A stretch of DNA of 64,000 bases. Origin: Bacteroidales bacterium UBA3843 (GTDB lineage: Bacteria; Bacteroidota; Bacteroidia; Bacteroidales; Paludibacteraceae). Where the stretch lies: positions 15,345 through 79,344 of the forward strand of contig DGHR01000010.1 of NCBI GenBank assembly GCA_002392745.1. Direction: 5' to 3'. Shown one piece after another: positions 1 through 9,294 of the stretch (position 1 is its first letter; each line of letters begins with the position of its first letter). The notes beneath the pieces were generated by a model that did no database searches, was not told where the DNA came from, and saw only the letters and a program-made list of their open reading frames with translations. A program made the position numbers and the translations under genes.

Positions 1-1477
1 ATTCGCCGGATACATAGATATAGATGTTCAGCATAGTGCCATCCGTCAACATGAGAGATGATTTGAACGATTGCGTATTGGGATCGTAGCTGATAGAACC
101 GCTCTTACCGGGAACAATCTTCATCACATATTCAGCCAAAGCGCTGTAATCAATGGTCACTTCCTCCGCGGCATCTTTCGATAGGTCGCAGATATAGAAC
201 GAACTCGGCAGCGGGTTTTGCGGGTCGTCTACGGAATAGGCTATGCCGTCATAATAACTATTCTCATCGCTTGGATAGTGTGCAGGCAGCACACGTTTGG
301 CAGCGGTCTTGGCTATCGGGTCAACAGAATAGATGGCATTGCCTTGCCACCACGTCATGACAGAGGTTTTATACGGTCTCTTGAACGGGTATTGTGCGTT
401 TGGATTCCATAGTATTGTCTGGAGCGACTCCGCCGCAGTTTTGTCTAAGTTAACAAGTACCTCGGAAGCGAACCACATATCTTGCGGCTCCGTGATATGC
501 TCAACGGCCAATAATGCAGCACCTGAAACATCCGTATTCCATTCGTCTGTATATTTGAAACCGATTGCATATAGCGTACCGTCTATGCTGACCAAATGAA
601 GATTAGCAAAGGGTTCTTGCCCTTCTTCTGTCTTTTCATAAACCAGTTGCGTCTCACCGGGTTTGTCCGGGAAAAGAAGTGCCGCAACCTCTCCTGTTCC
701 ATTGTATGAAACAATAGAGCCGAAGACTCCTCTCTTGTCAGGTAACAGACATTGCGCATGCTGCGTGCTGTTCAGCATGTTTACAACATTCAGGTAATCA
801 CCTTTGTCCTCCAATTTATAAATACGTCCGTAGTAGTCATCCAAGCCACCCATAGAAGGGCAGGAGAAAATATCTTTCCCCATTGTTTCCACCTCACCAT
901 AGACATCGCTTGGCTTCCAGTAACCACGCCCACGCTCCGGGCGACCTTGCTCACGCGACCATGCAAAGAGCGCACCGTCGGATCTGCGGACAAGGAAATT
1001 CGACTCAAACCCAGCGTGCATCAAATTACGAATCTGACCGCGCAAGGGCTCTTTGACCTCATCAATACCCGGATAGTCGTACTCGCAGTTGACGAGCCAT
1101 AGCCATTCGTCACCGATTGCGTATATGTACTGCGCTTTGAGGCGCATGTTGGCTTTGATCATATCCACCACTTCGCCATCACCGACTACCTCGATGGTAT
1201 AGTGTACTTCTACCAACGTGCCATCCTCGGAAACCGTAAAAATGGGATTGGAGATATTATACTCCGGATCTCCCTCATCCATCTGTGCCGCAGGCATGCG
1301 CGCCGGCGCGTTCTGTTGATTACTACCATCTGAAGCTAACGCCAGCGCTTTTGCACCTGCAATATTCATCCGTTTGAATTGCATGGAACTGACTTTGCCT
1401 CCACCGCTTTCGCAGGAGACGAGAAATAGCATGGCAATCATTCCGATGCCAAGTGCTGAAAGAATTTTCTTTGCCAT
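1..1477 (-). CDS. Putative outer-surface lipoprotein, C-terminus beyond window
   Basis: The frame is open from the ATG at 1477 down to base 1 with no stop, so at least 492 residues are present and the C-terminus lies outside the window. The N-terminus MAKKILSALGIGMIAMLFLVSC is a lipoprotein signal: two lysines, a hydrophobic core and an LVSC lipobox. A Gly/Ser stretch follows, then a long hydrophilic region rich in Trp, Tyr and Asp (for example WLWLVNCEYDYPG) that looks like an extracytoplasmic beta-rich fold. I recognise no family. A Bacteroidota promoter lies about 300 bases upstream (1778-1808), giving an unusually long leader. Seen: lipobox and open frame. Inferred: envelope location. Confidence 0.8.
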   Translation of the reverse strand, partial: MAKKILSALGIGMIAMLFLVSCESGGGKVSSMQFKRMNIAGAKALALASDGSNQQNAPARMPAAQMDEGDPEYNISNPIFTVSEDGTLVEVHYTIEVVGDGEVVDMIKANMRLKAQYIYAIGDEWLWLVNCEYDYPGIDEVKEPLRGQIRNLMHAGFESNFLVRRSDGALFAWSREQGRPERGRGYWKPSDVYGEVETMGKDIFSCPSMGGLDDYYGRIYKLEDKGDYLNVVNMLNSTQHAQCLLPDKRGVFGSIVSYNGTGEVAALLFPDKPGETQLVYEKTEEGQEPFANLHLVSIDGTLYAIGFKYTDEWNTDVSGAALLAVEHITEPQDMWFASEVLVNLDKTAAESLQTILWNPNAQYPFKRPYKTSVMTWWQGNAIYSVDPIAKTAAKRVLPAHYPSDENSYYDGIAYSVDDPQNPLPSSFYICDLSKDAAEEVTIDYSALAEYVMKIVPGKSGSISYDPNTQSFKSSLMLTDGTMLNIYIYVSGE

Positions 1478-1855
1478 AATTAATGAGTATTTGTTCCGGC
1501 TCTTGCACCTTTGCCGGGCTTGGTTTCTGCGCTCTTCCCATACCACAAAAAAAGTATGGGCTCTCGCTTGTTAATATTGGTATTATCGGGCTTCCACTCC
1601 CATAGACTCCAATATATGCAGAAAGTCCACACTTTACAGCGTGAACATTCGCGATATTTCGGAAGTCTATTACTGTTTGTGGAAGAGTGATAATATCCTA
1701 ATAAAGCAAATGCTTAATGATGTATGTCTGTAAAATTCGTTTTTATGCCATAGGCAGTAAGTGGTTCAATTTTGCTGCAAAGATACTGCTTTTTTTTGAT
1801 ATATGCAAGGAATAAGATGATTTTTATGAAATATGCGTTTTGATTAGATTGTTTT
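1478..1855. other. Intergenic leader with hairpin, no gene seen
   Basis: This 378-base gap holds the likely promoter of the leftward lipoprotein gene at its distal end and a long untranslated leader. In the leader, 1538-1560 forms a stem CCCATAC/GTATGGG around an A-rich loop. No T-tract follows on either strand, so it is not a classical terminator. Minus-strand ATGs here open only frames of two to six codons. Confidence 0.5.
1778..1808 (-). promoter_or_regulatory. Bacteroidota-type promoter for lipoprotein
   Basis: On the minus strand TTGC is followed after exactly 19 bases by TATCTTTG, matching the Bacteroidota -33/-7 pattern (TTTG / TANNTTTG). The spacer begins ATATATC and then an A-run, as at many other promoters in this window. 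Confidence 0.65.
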
Positions 1856-2293
1856 TCAGGCTTTGAGGTCCTGATAGATCATAGCACGAACGAAATTATC
1901 AAAGCGGAAATAATGTTTCTTCCGTCCATTTTTATCAGCCGGTGCCTGCGGATCCGGCGCCCCATTCAGTTGCGCTTCAAACCGACGTCTGAATTGCTCC
2001 AAGAGGAATTTCTGTTCCTCAGTAGCGGTATCGGGAAACTTATAGGCATAAATCAACTGTGTCGTGCGTTTGGCAGCTTCCCCAAAATGTTGCAAGTGCG
2101 CGAGCTCCGCACCTTTTGGCGGATTTAGCTCATAGTCACGTTTATGCCGCTGCAGATAGACTTCGGGTGCACATTCTTTGGAGACGGCGCCTGTTGTGCC
2201 ATGAAGATGTTTCTGACGATTAATGAGTTTGTGGTCGCTGTCCAAAGCTCCCTTGACCAACTCGATGCCAGGAGAATAAATAATTTTAGCCAT
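1856..2293 (-). CDS. Conserved-looking hypothetical protein, 145 aa
   Basis: Start ATG at 2293, 145 residues. The protein is soluble and very basic, rich in Lys, Arg and His, with no signal peptide or membrane segment. A helical middle (KRTTQLIYAYKF) leads to an Arg-rich stretch (QFRRRFEAQL) and then a KKHYFRFDNF motif near the C-terminus. I do not recognise the family. It is flanked by intergenic stretches of more than 300 bases on both sides, so it is probably monocistronic. The even codon use and normal GC support a real gene; function is unknown. Confidence 0.6.
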   Translation of the reverse strand: MAKIIYSPGIELVKGALDSDHKLINRQKHLHGTTGAVSKECAPEVYLQRHKRDYELNPPKGAELAHLQHFGEAAKRTTQLIYAYKFPDTATEEQKFLLEQFRRRFEAQLNGAPDPQAPADKNGRKKHYFRFDNFVRAMIYQDLKA

Positions 2294-2612
2294 ATTGTTT
2301 TGTACTTGAGGGTTAATCGTGTTTCTTTGCTATTTTTGGGGCGTATTATAGCCGGCATACTTACATTATACCATAGTCTGCGGATAGGTCTATTTATAAC
2401 CTACTGATTACCTACTAACAACCTACTAATCACATACTGATAATATACTAATCGCGTGCTATAGTATGCAAAATATTTATAATGGTACTACTCTTTTTTA
2501 AGATATGCAAGTGTTTACCGAATAAAAATATAATATAATGGTACTACTCTTTTTTAACATATGCTAGTGTTTACCGAATAAAAATATAATATATGGTCTT
2601 GCGGATTTTTAA
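2294..2612. other. AT-rich intergenic region with short tandem repeats
   Basis: This 319-base region has no gene. Bases 2399-2455 hold degenerate repeats of CCTACTAA type, and 2481-2592 holds two copies of a 56-bp unit (annotated separately). Minus-strand TATAAT-like strings sit 30-60 bases upstream of the gene ending at 1856; no strong TANNTTTG box was found for that gene. Confidence 0.5.
2481..2592. repeat. 56-bp tandem duplication
   Basis: Two head-to-tail copies begin AATGGTACTACTC at 2481 and at 2537 and differ at about three positions. Read on the minus strand each copy carries a TTGCATAT-like -33 element (degenerate, CTAGCATATG, in one copy) and an A-run, but the -7 box is poor (TACCATTA). 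The unit may be a duplicated, weakened promoter for the leftward gene. Confidence 0.7.
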
Positions 2613-3599
2613 TTACTGCTTTTTGATGGAATCAAATCCCGAGCCGAAGACGCCGGTTACGTTCGCCTGGCTGACCAAAGCGTTCGGGTCAATCTCATGC
2701 ACGATTGTCAAGACAAGTGCACTCTCGGGTTTGCGCACAAGGACAGAGATGACTTTGACGGGTTGTTTGGAATACCAGCCCGTGCCGTCCAGGATCGTCA
2801 CACCGCGATTGACAGTAGTGTTGATAGCCGTAGCAATCTCGGCATACTTAGACGAATAAATCAGGAACTGGACAGACTGGTGTATCCGGCCAAGAAGCCA
2901 GTCGACAGCGACAGTATAGGAGACGGTCATACATACACCACACAACACGCGTTTTATTTGCAGATACAGGGGATTGGTGCCCTCTGTCAGCATCCGTTCC
3001 GGCACCGGCAGGAAAAAGGCGGACAGGATAATCACGATATCGCAGAGCAACATGATATTTCCCATGGATATATCCCGGTAATGATTGATAATCATTGCCA
3101 CTATATCCGTTCCTCCGGATGAACCATTGCAGGCAATCACGGCTCCCAGACTCAAGCCGAAGACAAATCCTCCGACAATAGCCCCGAGCCATGGATCTGC
3201 GATTATCGGTTCCTGCAGAATAGGAATAACGCGATACCAGAAGGTGATAGCCGCCACACCGACCATCGTTCGGATACAAAACCTCCAGCCCACCGTCAAA
3301 CCGGCGATAATCAACAAAATAGCATTGAAAACAAATGTGGTAAGCCAGACCGGAATGGCTCCTCCATACTCCGGGAAAATGGAAGGAAAGAGGCCGTCGG
3401 TCAGGTAATAAATCATTGAGCAAATACCGGTCAGACCACCTCCCACAAAAGCATGCGGGAGCAACACCCAGTTCACCATCAGCGCCATCGGGAAAATGCC
3501 GAAGACAATAATCAGATACTCAAACACTGTACGAGCCGTGAAAGAGTCCTGCGCTTTGTGAGGGTTCACAAATGAGCTGTAACGAGGTAAAGAACGCAT
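2613..3599 (-). CDS. YitT family membrane protein (paralogue A)
   Basis: 328 residues. The N-terminal two thirds hold about five to six hydrophobic segments with the family's glycine-rich motifs HAFVGGGLTGICS and NGSSGGTDIVAM. The C-terminal ~90 residues are a soluble DUF2179-type domain ending in FGSGFDSIKKQ. The family is an integral inner-membrane protein of unresolved function in most bacteria. It lies 35 bases downstream of a second, clearly related YitT gene on the same strand, indicating tandem duplication and probably co-transcription. Start ATG at 3599 is followed by a basic cytoplasmic N-terminus. Family assignment is firm; substrate is unknown. Confidence 0.88.
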   Translation of the reverse strand: MRSLPRYSSFVNPHKAQDSFTARTVFEYLIIVFGIFPMALMVNWVLLPHAFVGGGLTGICSMIYYLTDGLFPSIFPEYGGAIPVWLTTFVFNAILLIIAGLTVGWRFCIRTMVGVAAITFWYRVIPILQEPIIADPWLGAIVGGFVFGLSLGAVIACNGSSGGTDIVAMIINHYRDISMGNIMLLCDIVIILSAFFLPVPERMLTEGTNPLYLQIKRVLCGVCMTVSYTVAVDWLLGRIHQSVQFLIYSSKYAEIATAINTTVNRGVTILDGTGWYSKQPVKVISVLVRKPESALVLTIVHEIDPNALVSQANVTGVFGSGFDSIKKQ

Positions 3600-3634
3600 T
3601 TTTGCAAGCGTTAAGCTGTTAAACCGTTAAAACG

Positions 3635-4570
3635 TTATTTGCCATTAGCCATAGGGTCAAATCCTTGTCCGAAGACACCTCGAACCTGGCTCTGGCTGAC
3701 GAAAGCATTCGGGTCTATAGCACGTACCAGACGGAAGATAGTCGCCGATTCGTAAGAGCGTGCAATAGTGGTAACCACCTTCATCGGTTGCTTGTAGAAT
3801 CCGCCTTCTGCTTCCAAAAAGGTACATCCGCGGTGCGCCTGCGTAATAATCGCCTCGGCTATCTCGTCCGGTTTCTGGGTAAAAATCATGAACTGGACGG
3901 ACTGGCGCATACGGTTCATCACCCAATCAACGGCCGTCGAGGACATGAAGGTATAGGTAAGACCAAACAAAATCTTTTCTATAGCCCCTTGCGTCCCTGC
4001 CGCCTGGATAGTGGGCAGGAAGAAAGCCGATGAGATGATAATCAGGTCCGCCATCAGCAGCACGCGCCCCATAGGCAAGTGATGATATTTGTTTACCATC
4101 ATGGCAATAATATCCGTTCCTCCGGTGGAACCGTTGTTCAGGAAACAGATTCCCAAAAAACATCCCGTGAACAGTCCTCCGATGACTACCGCCATAAAAG
4201 AATCAGTCAGCAAAGGCACTTGGGCAATAGGTACCACTTTCAGCCAGATTGTAAGCCACATCACACCCCATACGGTCCGCAAGGCATACCGCCATCCCAC
4301 CGTAAGGGCCGCAGTGATCAATAATACGATGTTGATTAACGCACTACTAAACCAGATGGGCACATACGTATCGCTGGCGAAATAGATAATCTCGCACAAA
4401 CCGGTGATTCCGCCTCCCACGATAGCGTGCGGCACCAGCAACTGGTTTACCGTCAGGGCATAAGGAATCGTACTGATAACTATCATGAACAATTCCTTGA
4501 GTGTAATCCAGGGCAACGTCCGGCGGTATTCCTGCAGATGCTCTTTGAGACGATTGTTTCTTCTTTTCAT
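3635..4570 (-). CDS. YitT family membrane protein (paralogue B)
   Basis: 311 residues, same architecture as its downstream neighbour: a basic N-terminus (MKRRNNRLKEHLQEYRR), about five or six membrane segments, HAIVGGGITGLCE and NGSTGGTDIIAMM motifs, and a DUF2179-type C-terminal domain ending FGQGFDPMANGK. It starts 13 bases after the stop of gcvP, so it may be read from the gcvP promoter. No transport or signalling role can be deduced from sequence alone. Confidence 0.88.
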   Translation of the reverse strand: MKRRNNRLKEHLQEYRRTLPWITLKELFMIVISTIPYALTVNQLLVPHAIVGGGITGLCEIIYFASDTYVPIWFSSALINIVLLITAALTVGWRYALRTVWGVMWLTIWLKVVPIAQVPLLTDSFMAVVIGGLFTGCFLGICFLNNGSTGGTDIIAMMVNKYHHLPMGRVLLMADLIIISSAFFLPTIQAAGTQGAIEKILFGLTYTFMSSTAVDWVMNRMRQSVQFMIFTQKPDEIAEAIITQAHRGCTFLEAEGGFYKQPMKVVTTIARSYESATIFRLVRAIDPNAFVSQSQVRGVFGQGFDPMANGK

Positions 4571-4583
4571 TCCAAATTACGGT

Positions 4584-7406
4584 TTATTGAAATTTAGCCA
4601 CAAGATTGCGGTCGCCAAATCCATTATCTACTCTTCCTACGGGGCACCAGAACTTGCTCTGCTCCACCCACTCTGTCGGATACGCCGCCTGACGGCGCGA
4701 ATAGGGGTGCGTCCATTCGTCGGATACAACTTCGTATTCCGGATGAGGTGCATTCAACAGCAGATTGTCCTTCGGGTCCGCCTTGCCGTTCTCTATATCG
4801 GCTATCTCCTGACGTATCTGCAGCAAGACATCGCAGAAACGGTCAATCTCCGCCAGCGACTCGCTCTCGGTAGGCTCGACCATCAATGTGCCGTGAACAG
4901 GGAAAGAGAGCGTAGGCGCATGGTATCCGTAGTCCATCAACCGTTTGGCTATATCCGCCTCCGTGATTCCGATAGAATGGAACTGGCGGCAGTCCAGAAT
5001 AAGTTCGTGTCCCACACGCCCGTTGGCGCCTGTGTAGACGATGCCGTAAGCGTCCTTTAGACGCATAGCCATATAGTTCGCAGAGAGAATAGCCGCAGCG
5101 GTAGCATGACGCAGTCCCTCAGCACCCATCATCGCAATATACCCCCATGAAATAAGCGCCATGTTGGCATTTCCGTACAGAGACGAGCTGACGCGGTTGT
5201 GGTCCTCGGTAGGCAGGCTTTCCGCCATCGCTTCCGTACAGCAAACAGCGCCTACACCGGGTCCGCCGCCGCCATGAGGCGAAGCAAAGGATTTATGCAG
5301 ATTCAGGTGGCAAACATCCGCCCCGATAAACGCAGGGTTGGTCCATCCAATCTGTGCATTCATATTCGCGCCGTCCATATAGACATATCCTCCGCAGGTA
5401 TGGATGGTATCTACCATCTCGCGGATAGCTTGTTCGAAGATACCATGAGTAGAGGGGTACGTAATCATACAACCAGCCAAGACCTCTTTGTTCTCCTCGG
5501 CTTTCTGTTTCCAGTCATTCAGATCGGTATTGCCCTGTTCGTCACATTTCACTACGCACGGAACAAAACCGGCTTGCACACAAGAGGCAGGGTTGGTTCC
5601 ATGCGCAGAAGCAGGGATGAGCAATACATTGCGTTGCGACTGACCTATCCGGTGCAGATAATCACGTATAACAACCAATCCGGTATATTCGCCGGCCGCT
5701 CCGGAGGTTGGCTGCAACGTGCAGGCATCAAATCCTGTGATGGCACATAATTGCTGCTGCAAATCCTCCATGATGGTCTGATAGCCGAGCACCTGGTTTT
5801 GAGGTTGCAACGGATGCACATTCAGCGCGGACGGATAGGTAACCGGAATCATCGCTGCCGCCGGGTTGAGTTTCATTGTGCATGAGCCAAGAGGAATCAT
5901 GCTGGTGGCGAGACTGATATCCTTGCGGTCCAGACGCTTCAGGTAACGCATCAGTTCCGTTTCCGTATGATAGAGGCGGAAGACGTCGGCCTGCATATAA
6001 TCGACTTCGCGTACCCGTTTTTCGTCAATCGCCCAAAGCCCTTCGAAAGCCTCCTCCGATTCCTCCGGACACGGCATATTTCCGCTTGCCTCGGCAAAGA
6101 TTGTAATCAGCTCGTTCATCTCGGCAAACGAGGTATCCTCGCCGATAGACAGCCCTACCCATCCTTGCGGGTCGTAATAGAAGTTCACGTTGCGGTCCTC
6201 AGCCTCTTCGCGCAGTCGCTCTACCCATCCTTCATCGTCGTCTCGTGTAATCTTGAGCGTATCGAAAAATTCTGCGTTCTCCTGATTGTAACCATATGCC
6301 TGAAGCATCTCGTTCAGGTATTCCGCGCGGCTGTGAATTCCTTCGGCAATCTCCCTGATTCCCTCCGGTCCGTGGAAGACGCCGTACATACCCGCCATCA
6401 TGGCAGAGAGAGCCTCTGCCGTGCAGATATTGGATGTTGCGCGCTCGCGTTTGATATGTTGTTCGCGGGTCTGGAGAGCCAGACGATACGCCGGATGCTC
6501 GTGGCTGTCTTTGCTTAGTCCGATGATACGTCCCGGCATGTCCCGTTTGTACTCATCGCGCGTAGCCATATAACCGGCCGTGGGACCTCCGAATCCTATG
6601 GGCAGTCCGAAACGCTGCGCCGTACCGCACATGATATCCGCCTGCAGCGGTTTGAGCAACACCAAAGCCATCAAATCAGCCACAACGGTAACCTTGAGTC
6701 CCGCCTCGTGACAATCATCGATAAAAGCCTCGTAATCCTCGATGGCTCCATCGGCGTTAGGCCATTGTACCAGTGCGCCGAAGAAATCAGCGGAAGGAGT
6801 AAAACCAGCATAGTTTCCCACCACGATTTCAATCCCTTGACCGGCGGCGCGTGTACGAAGTACACTCATCGTATTCGGCCAAATTTTCTTATCCACAAAC
6901 ACCTTGCACACCCCGTTTTTCACTTGTTCGCGTGAGCGCAGGTTGCGCATCATAGTAACGGCCTCCGCCGCAGAAGTGGCCTCATCCAGCAGCGAGCAGT
7001 TGGCTAAAGGCAGTCCCGTCAGGTCGCTCACCATTGTTTGGAATACAAACAGCGCCTCCAGACGTCCTTGGCTTACCTCTGCCTGGTAAGGAGTGTAGCT
7101 GGTGTACCAAACAGGATTCTCCAGCATATTCCGGCGGATAACAGCGGGCGTAACCGTACCGTACCACCCGCGCCCGATATAATTGCTGGCCTCTTCATTG
7201 CCATTGAGTATGGCATTGGCTAATTTCAAATGGAGAGGTTCGCTCAGCGGTTCCTCCAACTCAATAGGTTCCGGCAGCAGAATATCCGCCGGCATCGTTT
7301 GGCGTACCAATTGCTCCAACGAATCGGCTCCGACAGCCTCCAGCATGTGCTTTTCTTCAGAAATAGAGAGGCCTATATGGCGTGCCTCCAGATTGTTTGC
7401 ATTCAT
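4584..7406 (-). CDS. gcvP: Glycine dehydrogenase (decarboxylating), P-protein
   Basis: PLP-dependent decarboxylase of the glycine cleavage complex: it decarboxylates glycine and passes the aminomethyl group to the lipoyl arm of GcvH. The protein is the fused single-chain form (940 residues from this start), not split into two subunits. The PLP lysine lies in LHKSFASPHGGGGPG around residue 700. A longer frame opens at 7448, but that codon lies inside the promoter; MNANNLEARHIGLS matches the usual family N-terminus, so 7406 is chosen. No gcvT or gcvH is adjacent. It is divergent from a Crp/Fnr regulator, which is a candidate controller by position only. Confidence 0.96.
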   Translation of the reverse strand: MNANNLEARHIGLSISEEKHMLEAVGADSLEQLVRQTMPADILLPEPIELEEPLSEPLHLKLANAILNGNEEASNYIGRGWYGTVTPAVIRRNMLENPVWYTSYTPYQAEVSQGRLEALFVFQTMVSDLTGLPLANCSLLDEATSAAEAVTMMRNLRSREQVKNGVCKVFVDKKIWPNTMSVLRTRAAGQGIEIVVGNYAGFTPSADFFGALVQWPNADGAIEDYEAFIDDCHEAGLKVTVVADLMALVLLKPLQADIMCGTAQRFGLPIGFGGPTAGYMATRDEYKRDMPGRIIGLSKDSHEHPAYRLALQTREQHIKRERATSNICTAEALSAMMAGMYGVFHGPEGIREIAEGIHSRAEYLNEMLQAYGYNQENAEFFDTLKITRDDDEGWVERLREEAEDRNVNFYYDPQGWVGLSIGEDTSFAEMNELITIFAEASGNMPCPEESEEAFEGLWAIDEKRVREVDYMQADVFRLYHTETELMRYLKRLDRKDISLATSMIPLGSCTMKLNPAAAMIPVTYPSALNVHPLQPQNQVLGYQTIMEDLQQQLCAITGFDACTLQPTSGAAGEYTGLVVIRDYLHRIGQSQRNVLLIPASAHGTNPASCVQAGFVPCVVKCDEQGNTDLNDWKQKAEENKEVLAGCMITYPSTHGIFEQAIREMVDTIHTCGGYVYMDGANMNAQIGWTNPAFIGADVCHLNLHKSFASPHGGGGPGVGAVCCTEAMAESLPTEDHNRVSSSLYGNANMALISWGYIAMMGAEGLRHATAAAILSANYMAMRLKDAYGIVYTGANGRVGHELILDCRQFHSIGITEADIAKRLMDYGYHAPTLSFPVHGTLMVEPTESESLAEIDRFCDVLLQIRQEIADIENGKADPKDNLLLNAPHPEYEVVSDEWTHPYSRRQAAYPTEWVEQSKFWCPVGRVDNGFGDRNLVAKFQ

Positions 7407-7445
7407 ATAATAGGATTGATTATTAGTTTGCAACAAAATTACGCA

Positions 7446-7476
7446 CAAAATTACACTATTTTTTGCATGTGTGCAA
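7446..7476 (-). promoter_or_regulatory. Promoter of gcvP
   Basis: Minus strand: TTGC (7473-7476), 19-base spacer, TAATTTTG (7446-7453), 40 bases upstream of the gcvP start. A second TAATTTTG lies slightly downstream. No tandem glycine-aptamer-like structure is visible in this short region. Confidence 0.65.
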
Positions 7477-7534
7477 GAAAAGTGGAAATTAATTGATAGA
7501 AATTCGGTAATTTTGTGAAAAAAAGAAGATTTTT

Positions 7535-7565
7535 TTGTTTAGTTCGGAAAAATGTAATAACTTTG
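7535..7565 (+). promoter_or_regulatory. Promoter of Crp/Fnr-type gene
   Basis: TTGT (7535-7538), 19-base spacer, TAACTTTG (7558-7565), 33 bases before the ATG at 7599. It faces away from the gcvP promoter; the two share a 192-base intergenic region. Confidence 0.65.
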
Positions 7566-7598
7566 CAATGTTTTTTCATAAAGCAACATTTTATAAAC

Positions 7599-8300
7599 AT
7601 GACAAAGCGCCAAGAAGAAACGCCTGCCGAGTTGTGGGAATTGAACCCGTTGTGGAATTCGCTGAATGAATCAGAGCGTGCGGAAGTAACGAAAAATGTA
7701 GAGATTATCCGTTACGAGAAGAACGAGATTATTCACCGTGAAGGTGATGACTCTCGCTACATTTGGTTGCTATACCGCGGAAAGGTGCGTATCTACAAAG
7801 AGGGAATCGGTCAGCGTCAACAAATCATCCGTTTGTTGAAGCCCTACGACATTTTCGGTTACCGTGCCGCTATAGCCCAAGAAGGTTACAACTCCAATGC
7901 CAGCGCATTCGAGGCATGTACCGCATACCGTATCGGTCGTGATTTATTCACCCGTCTGGTGCGCGAGAACGGACAGTTCTGCTATAACATAATGCTCACC
8001 ATGGCAAAAGATTTGGCCATCTCGGAGATTCAGACCGTCAATTTGACTCAAAAACACATCCGCGGCCGACTGGCCGAGGCGTTGCTACAATTGCGCAAGA
8101 ACTATGGGTATGAATCCGACGGATGCACTCTGGCTATGTTACTGCCACGCGAGGATTTGGCCAACATGAGCAACATGACCACCAGCAATGCCATCCGCAC
8201 ATTGAGCCAATTCGCCCAAGAAGGGATAATTGCCATTGACGGCCGTCATATCAGTTTGCTAAACGAAAAAGAATTGGAGCATATCTCCCGTTTGGGTTAA
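7599..8300 (+). CDS. Crp/Fnr family transcriptional regulator
   Basis: 233 residues from MTKRQEE; a longer frame from 7515 would place its start upstream of the promoter and is rejected. The N-terminal ~120 residues are a cyclic-nucleotide-binding-like beta roll (IIHREGDDSRYIWLLYRGKVRIY), followed by a dimerisation helix and a C-terminal winged helix (LPREDLANMSNMTTSNAIRTL). The four N-terminal cysteines of Fnr are absent, so an iron-sulfur oxygen sensor is unlikely; the ligand cannot be named. It is divergent from gcvP and convergent, with a 13-base gap, with the M23 peptidase gene. Confidence 0.9.
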   Translation: MTKRQEETPAELWELNPLWNSLNESERAEVTKNVEIIRYEKNEIIHREGDDSRYIWLLYRGKVRIYKEGIGQRQQIIRLLKPYDIFGYRAAIAQEGYNSNASAFEACTAYRIGRDLFTRLVRENGQFCYNIMLTMAKDLAISEIQTVNLTQKHIRGRLAEALLQLRKNYGYESDGCTLAMLLPREDLANMSNMTTSNAIRTLSQFAQEGIIAIDGRHISLLNEKELEHISRLG

Positions 8301-8313
8301 CCGGCCTATGCCG

Positions 8314-9294
8314 TTAATCCAACATATTTCCCATATTACTGGATAGTTGTACCATACGGTCGTAGTCCTCGGGACTAAGGTCGTAGAAATAGAAATTACG
8401 AGGGTCAATTGGACGGCCTTGGTAATGTACTTCATAGTGCACGTGCGGTCCTGTTGATTTTCCGGTGTTCCCCACCAGCGCAATTACATCACCGCGTTTC
8501 ACCTTCTGCCCCACCTTGGCTTTCAGTTTCGAGCAATGGGCATACCGTGTGACATAATTGAAGCCATGGTCTATTTCTATGGTCTCTCCATATCCTTGAC
8601 GCCATCCGGCATAGATAACAGTGCCGTTTCCCGTAGCAAAAATGTCCGTGCCGACCGGCGCAGAGAAATCCATTCCTTCGTGAAAACGCCGAATATGATA
8701 CACAGGGTCAACCCGCCATCCAAAACCGGATGCCATATGTTTCAGGTCCTTGTTGAGCACCGGTTGTATGGCAGGGATATTTTCCATCCGGACTTCTTGG
8801 GTCTTGGCCAATTCAACAATCTCGTCGAAAGAGCGCGCTTGCACATATAACTCCTTCTCCAATATATCCACTTTGCGCTGGATATCCGCCAGCAACTGGG
8901 TATTGGACATATATGTCAGCGAATCGTAATAAGATATTTGCCTCGTAGCGCCCATACGCGCACTCATCGGAATAGGTTCCGCCCCTAAGATAGCACGATA
9001 CAAATTGTCGTCACGCTGGCTTATATCGGCCATTACGACCTGTATCTGGTCCACTTGGCGTTCCATCACCTCCAGTTGGGCGGTCAACGTACGGTTGTTT
9101 TGCAGCAAAGCAGCCTCGCGGGGCGAGGGGAAGAAATAGAAAAACACAAAGAAGAACACGACTCCCAAGCATATACCTCCCAGAATATAGCCGCCGGAGC
9201 GACGGAGCCAATAACGCAGTCCGTGCTCTATACGCTCCAGTTGCAGCGTTTCGGGATTAATCCTGTATTGTCGTTTGTGCAGTGTAGAGTTCAT
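8314..9294 (-). CDS. M23 family metallopeptidase, membrane-anchored
   Basis: 326 residues. A cytoplasmic N-terminus of about 30 residues, one membrane helix (GGYILGGICLGVVFFFVFF), a coiled-coil-like periplasmic linker and a C-terminal LytM/M23 domain. Zinc ligands are visible in HEGMDF and HVHYE, so the domain looks catalytically competent rather than a degenerate EnvC/NlpD type. Expected role: cleavage of peptidoglycan cross-bridges during growth or division. The start overlaps the stop of the YgiQ-type gene by 4 bases (ATGA), implying translational coupling. This architecture is common in Bacteroidota. Confidence 0.9.
   Translation of the reverse strand: MNSTLHKRQYRINPETLQLERIEHGLRYWLRRSGGYILGGICLGVVFFFVFFYFFPSPREAALLQNNRTLTAQLEVMERQVDQIQVVMADISQRDDNLYRAILGAEPIPMSARMGATRQISYYDSLTYMSNTQLLADIQRKVDILEKELYVQARSFDEIVELAKTQEVRMENIPAIQPVLNKDLKHMASGFGWRVDPVYHIRRFHEGMDFSAPVGTDIFATGNGTVIYAGWRQGYGETIEIDHGFNYVTRYAHCSKLKAKVGQKVKRGDVIALVGNTGKSTGPHVHYEVHYQGRPIDPRNFYFYDLSPEDYDRMVQLSSNMGNMLD

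Noticed and set aside
7407..7598. Glycine riboswitch upstream of gcvP
   Set aside because: The divergent region is only 192 bases and is occupied by two promoters; no tandem aptamer-like fold is visible.
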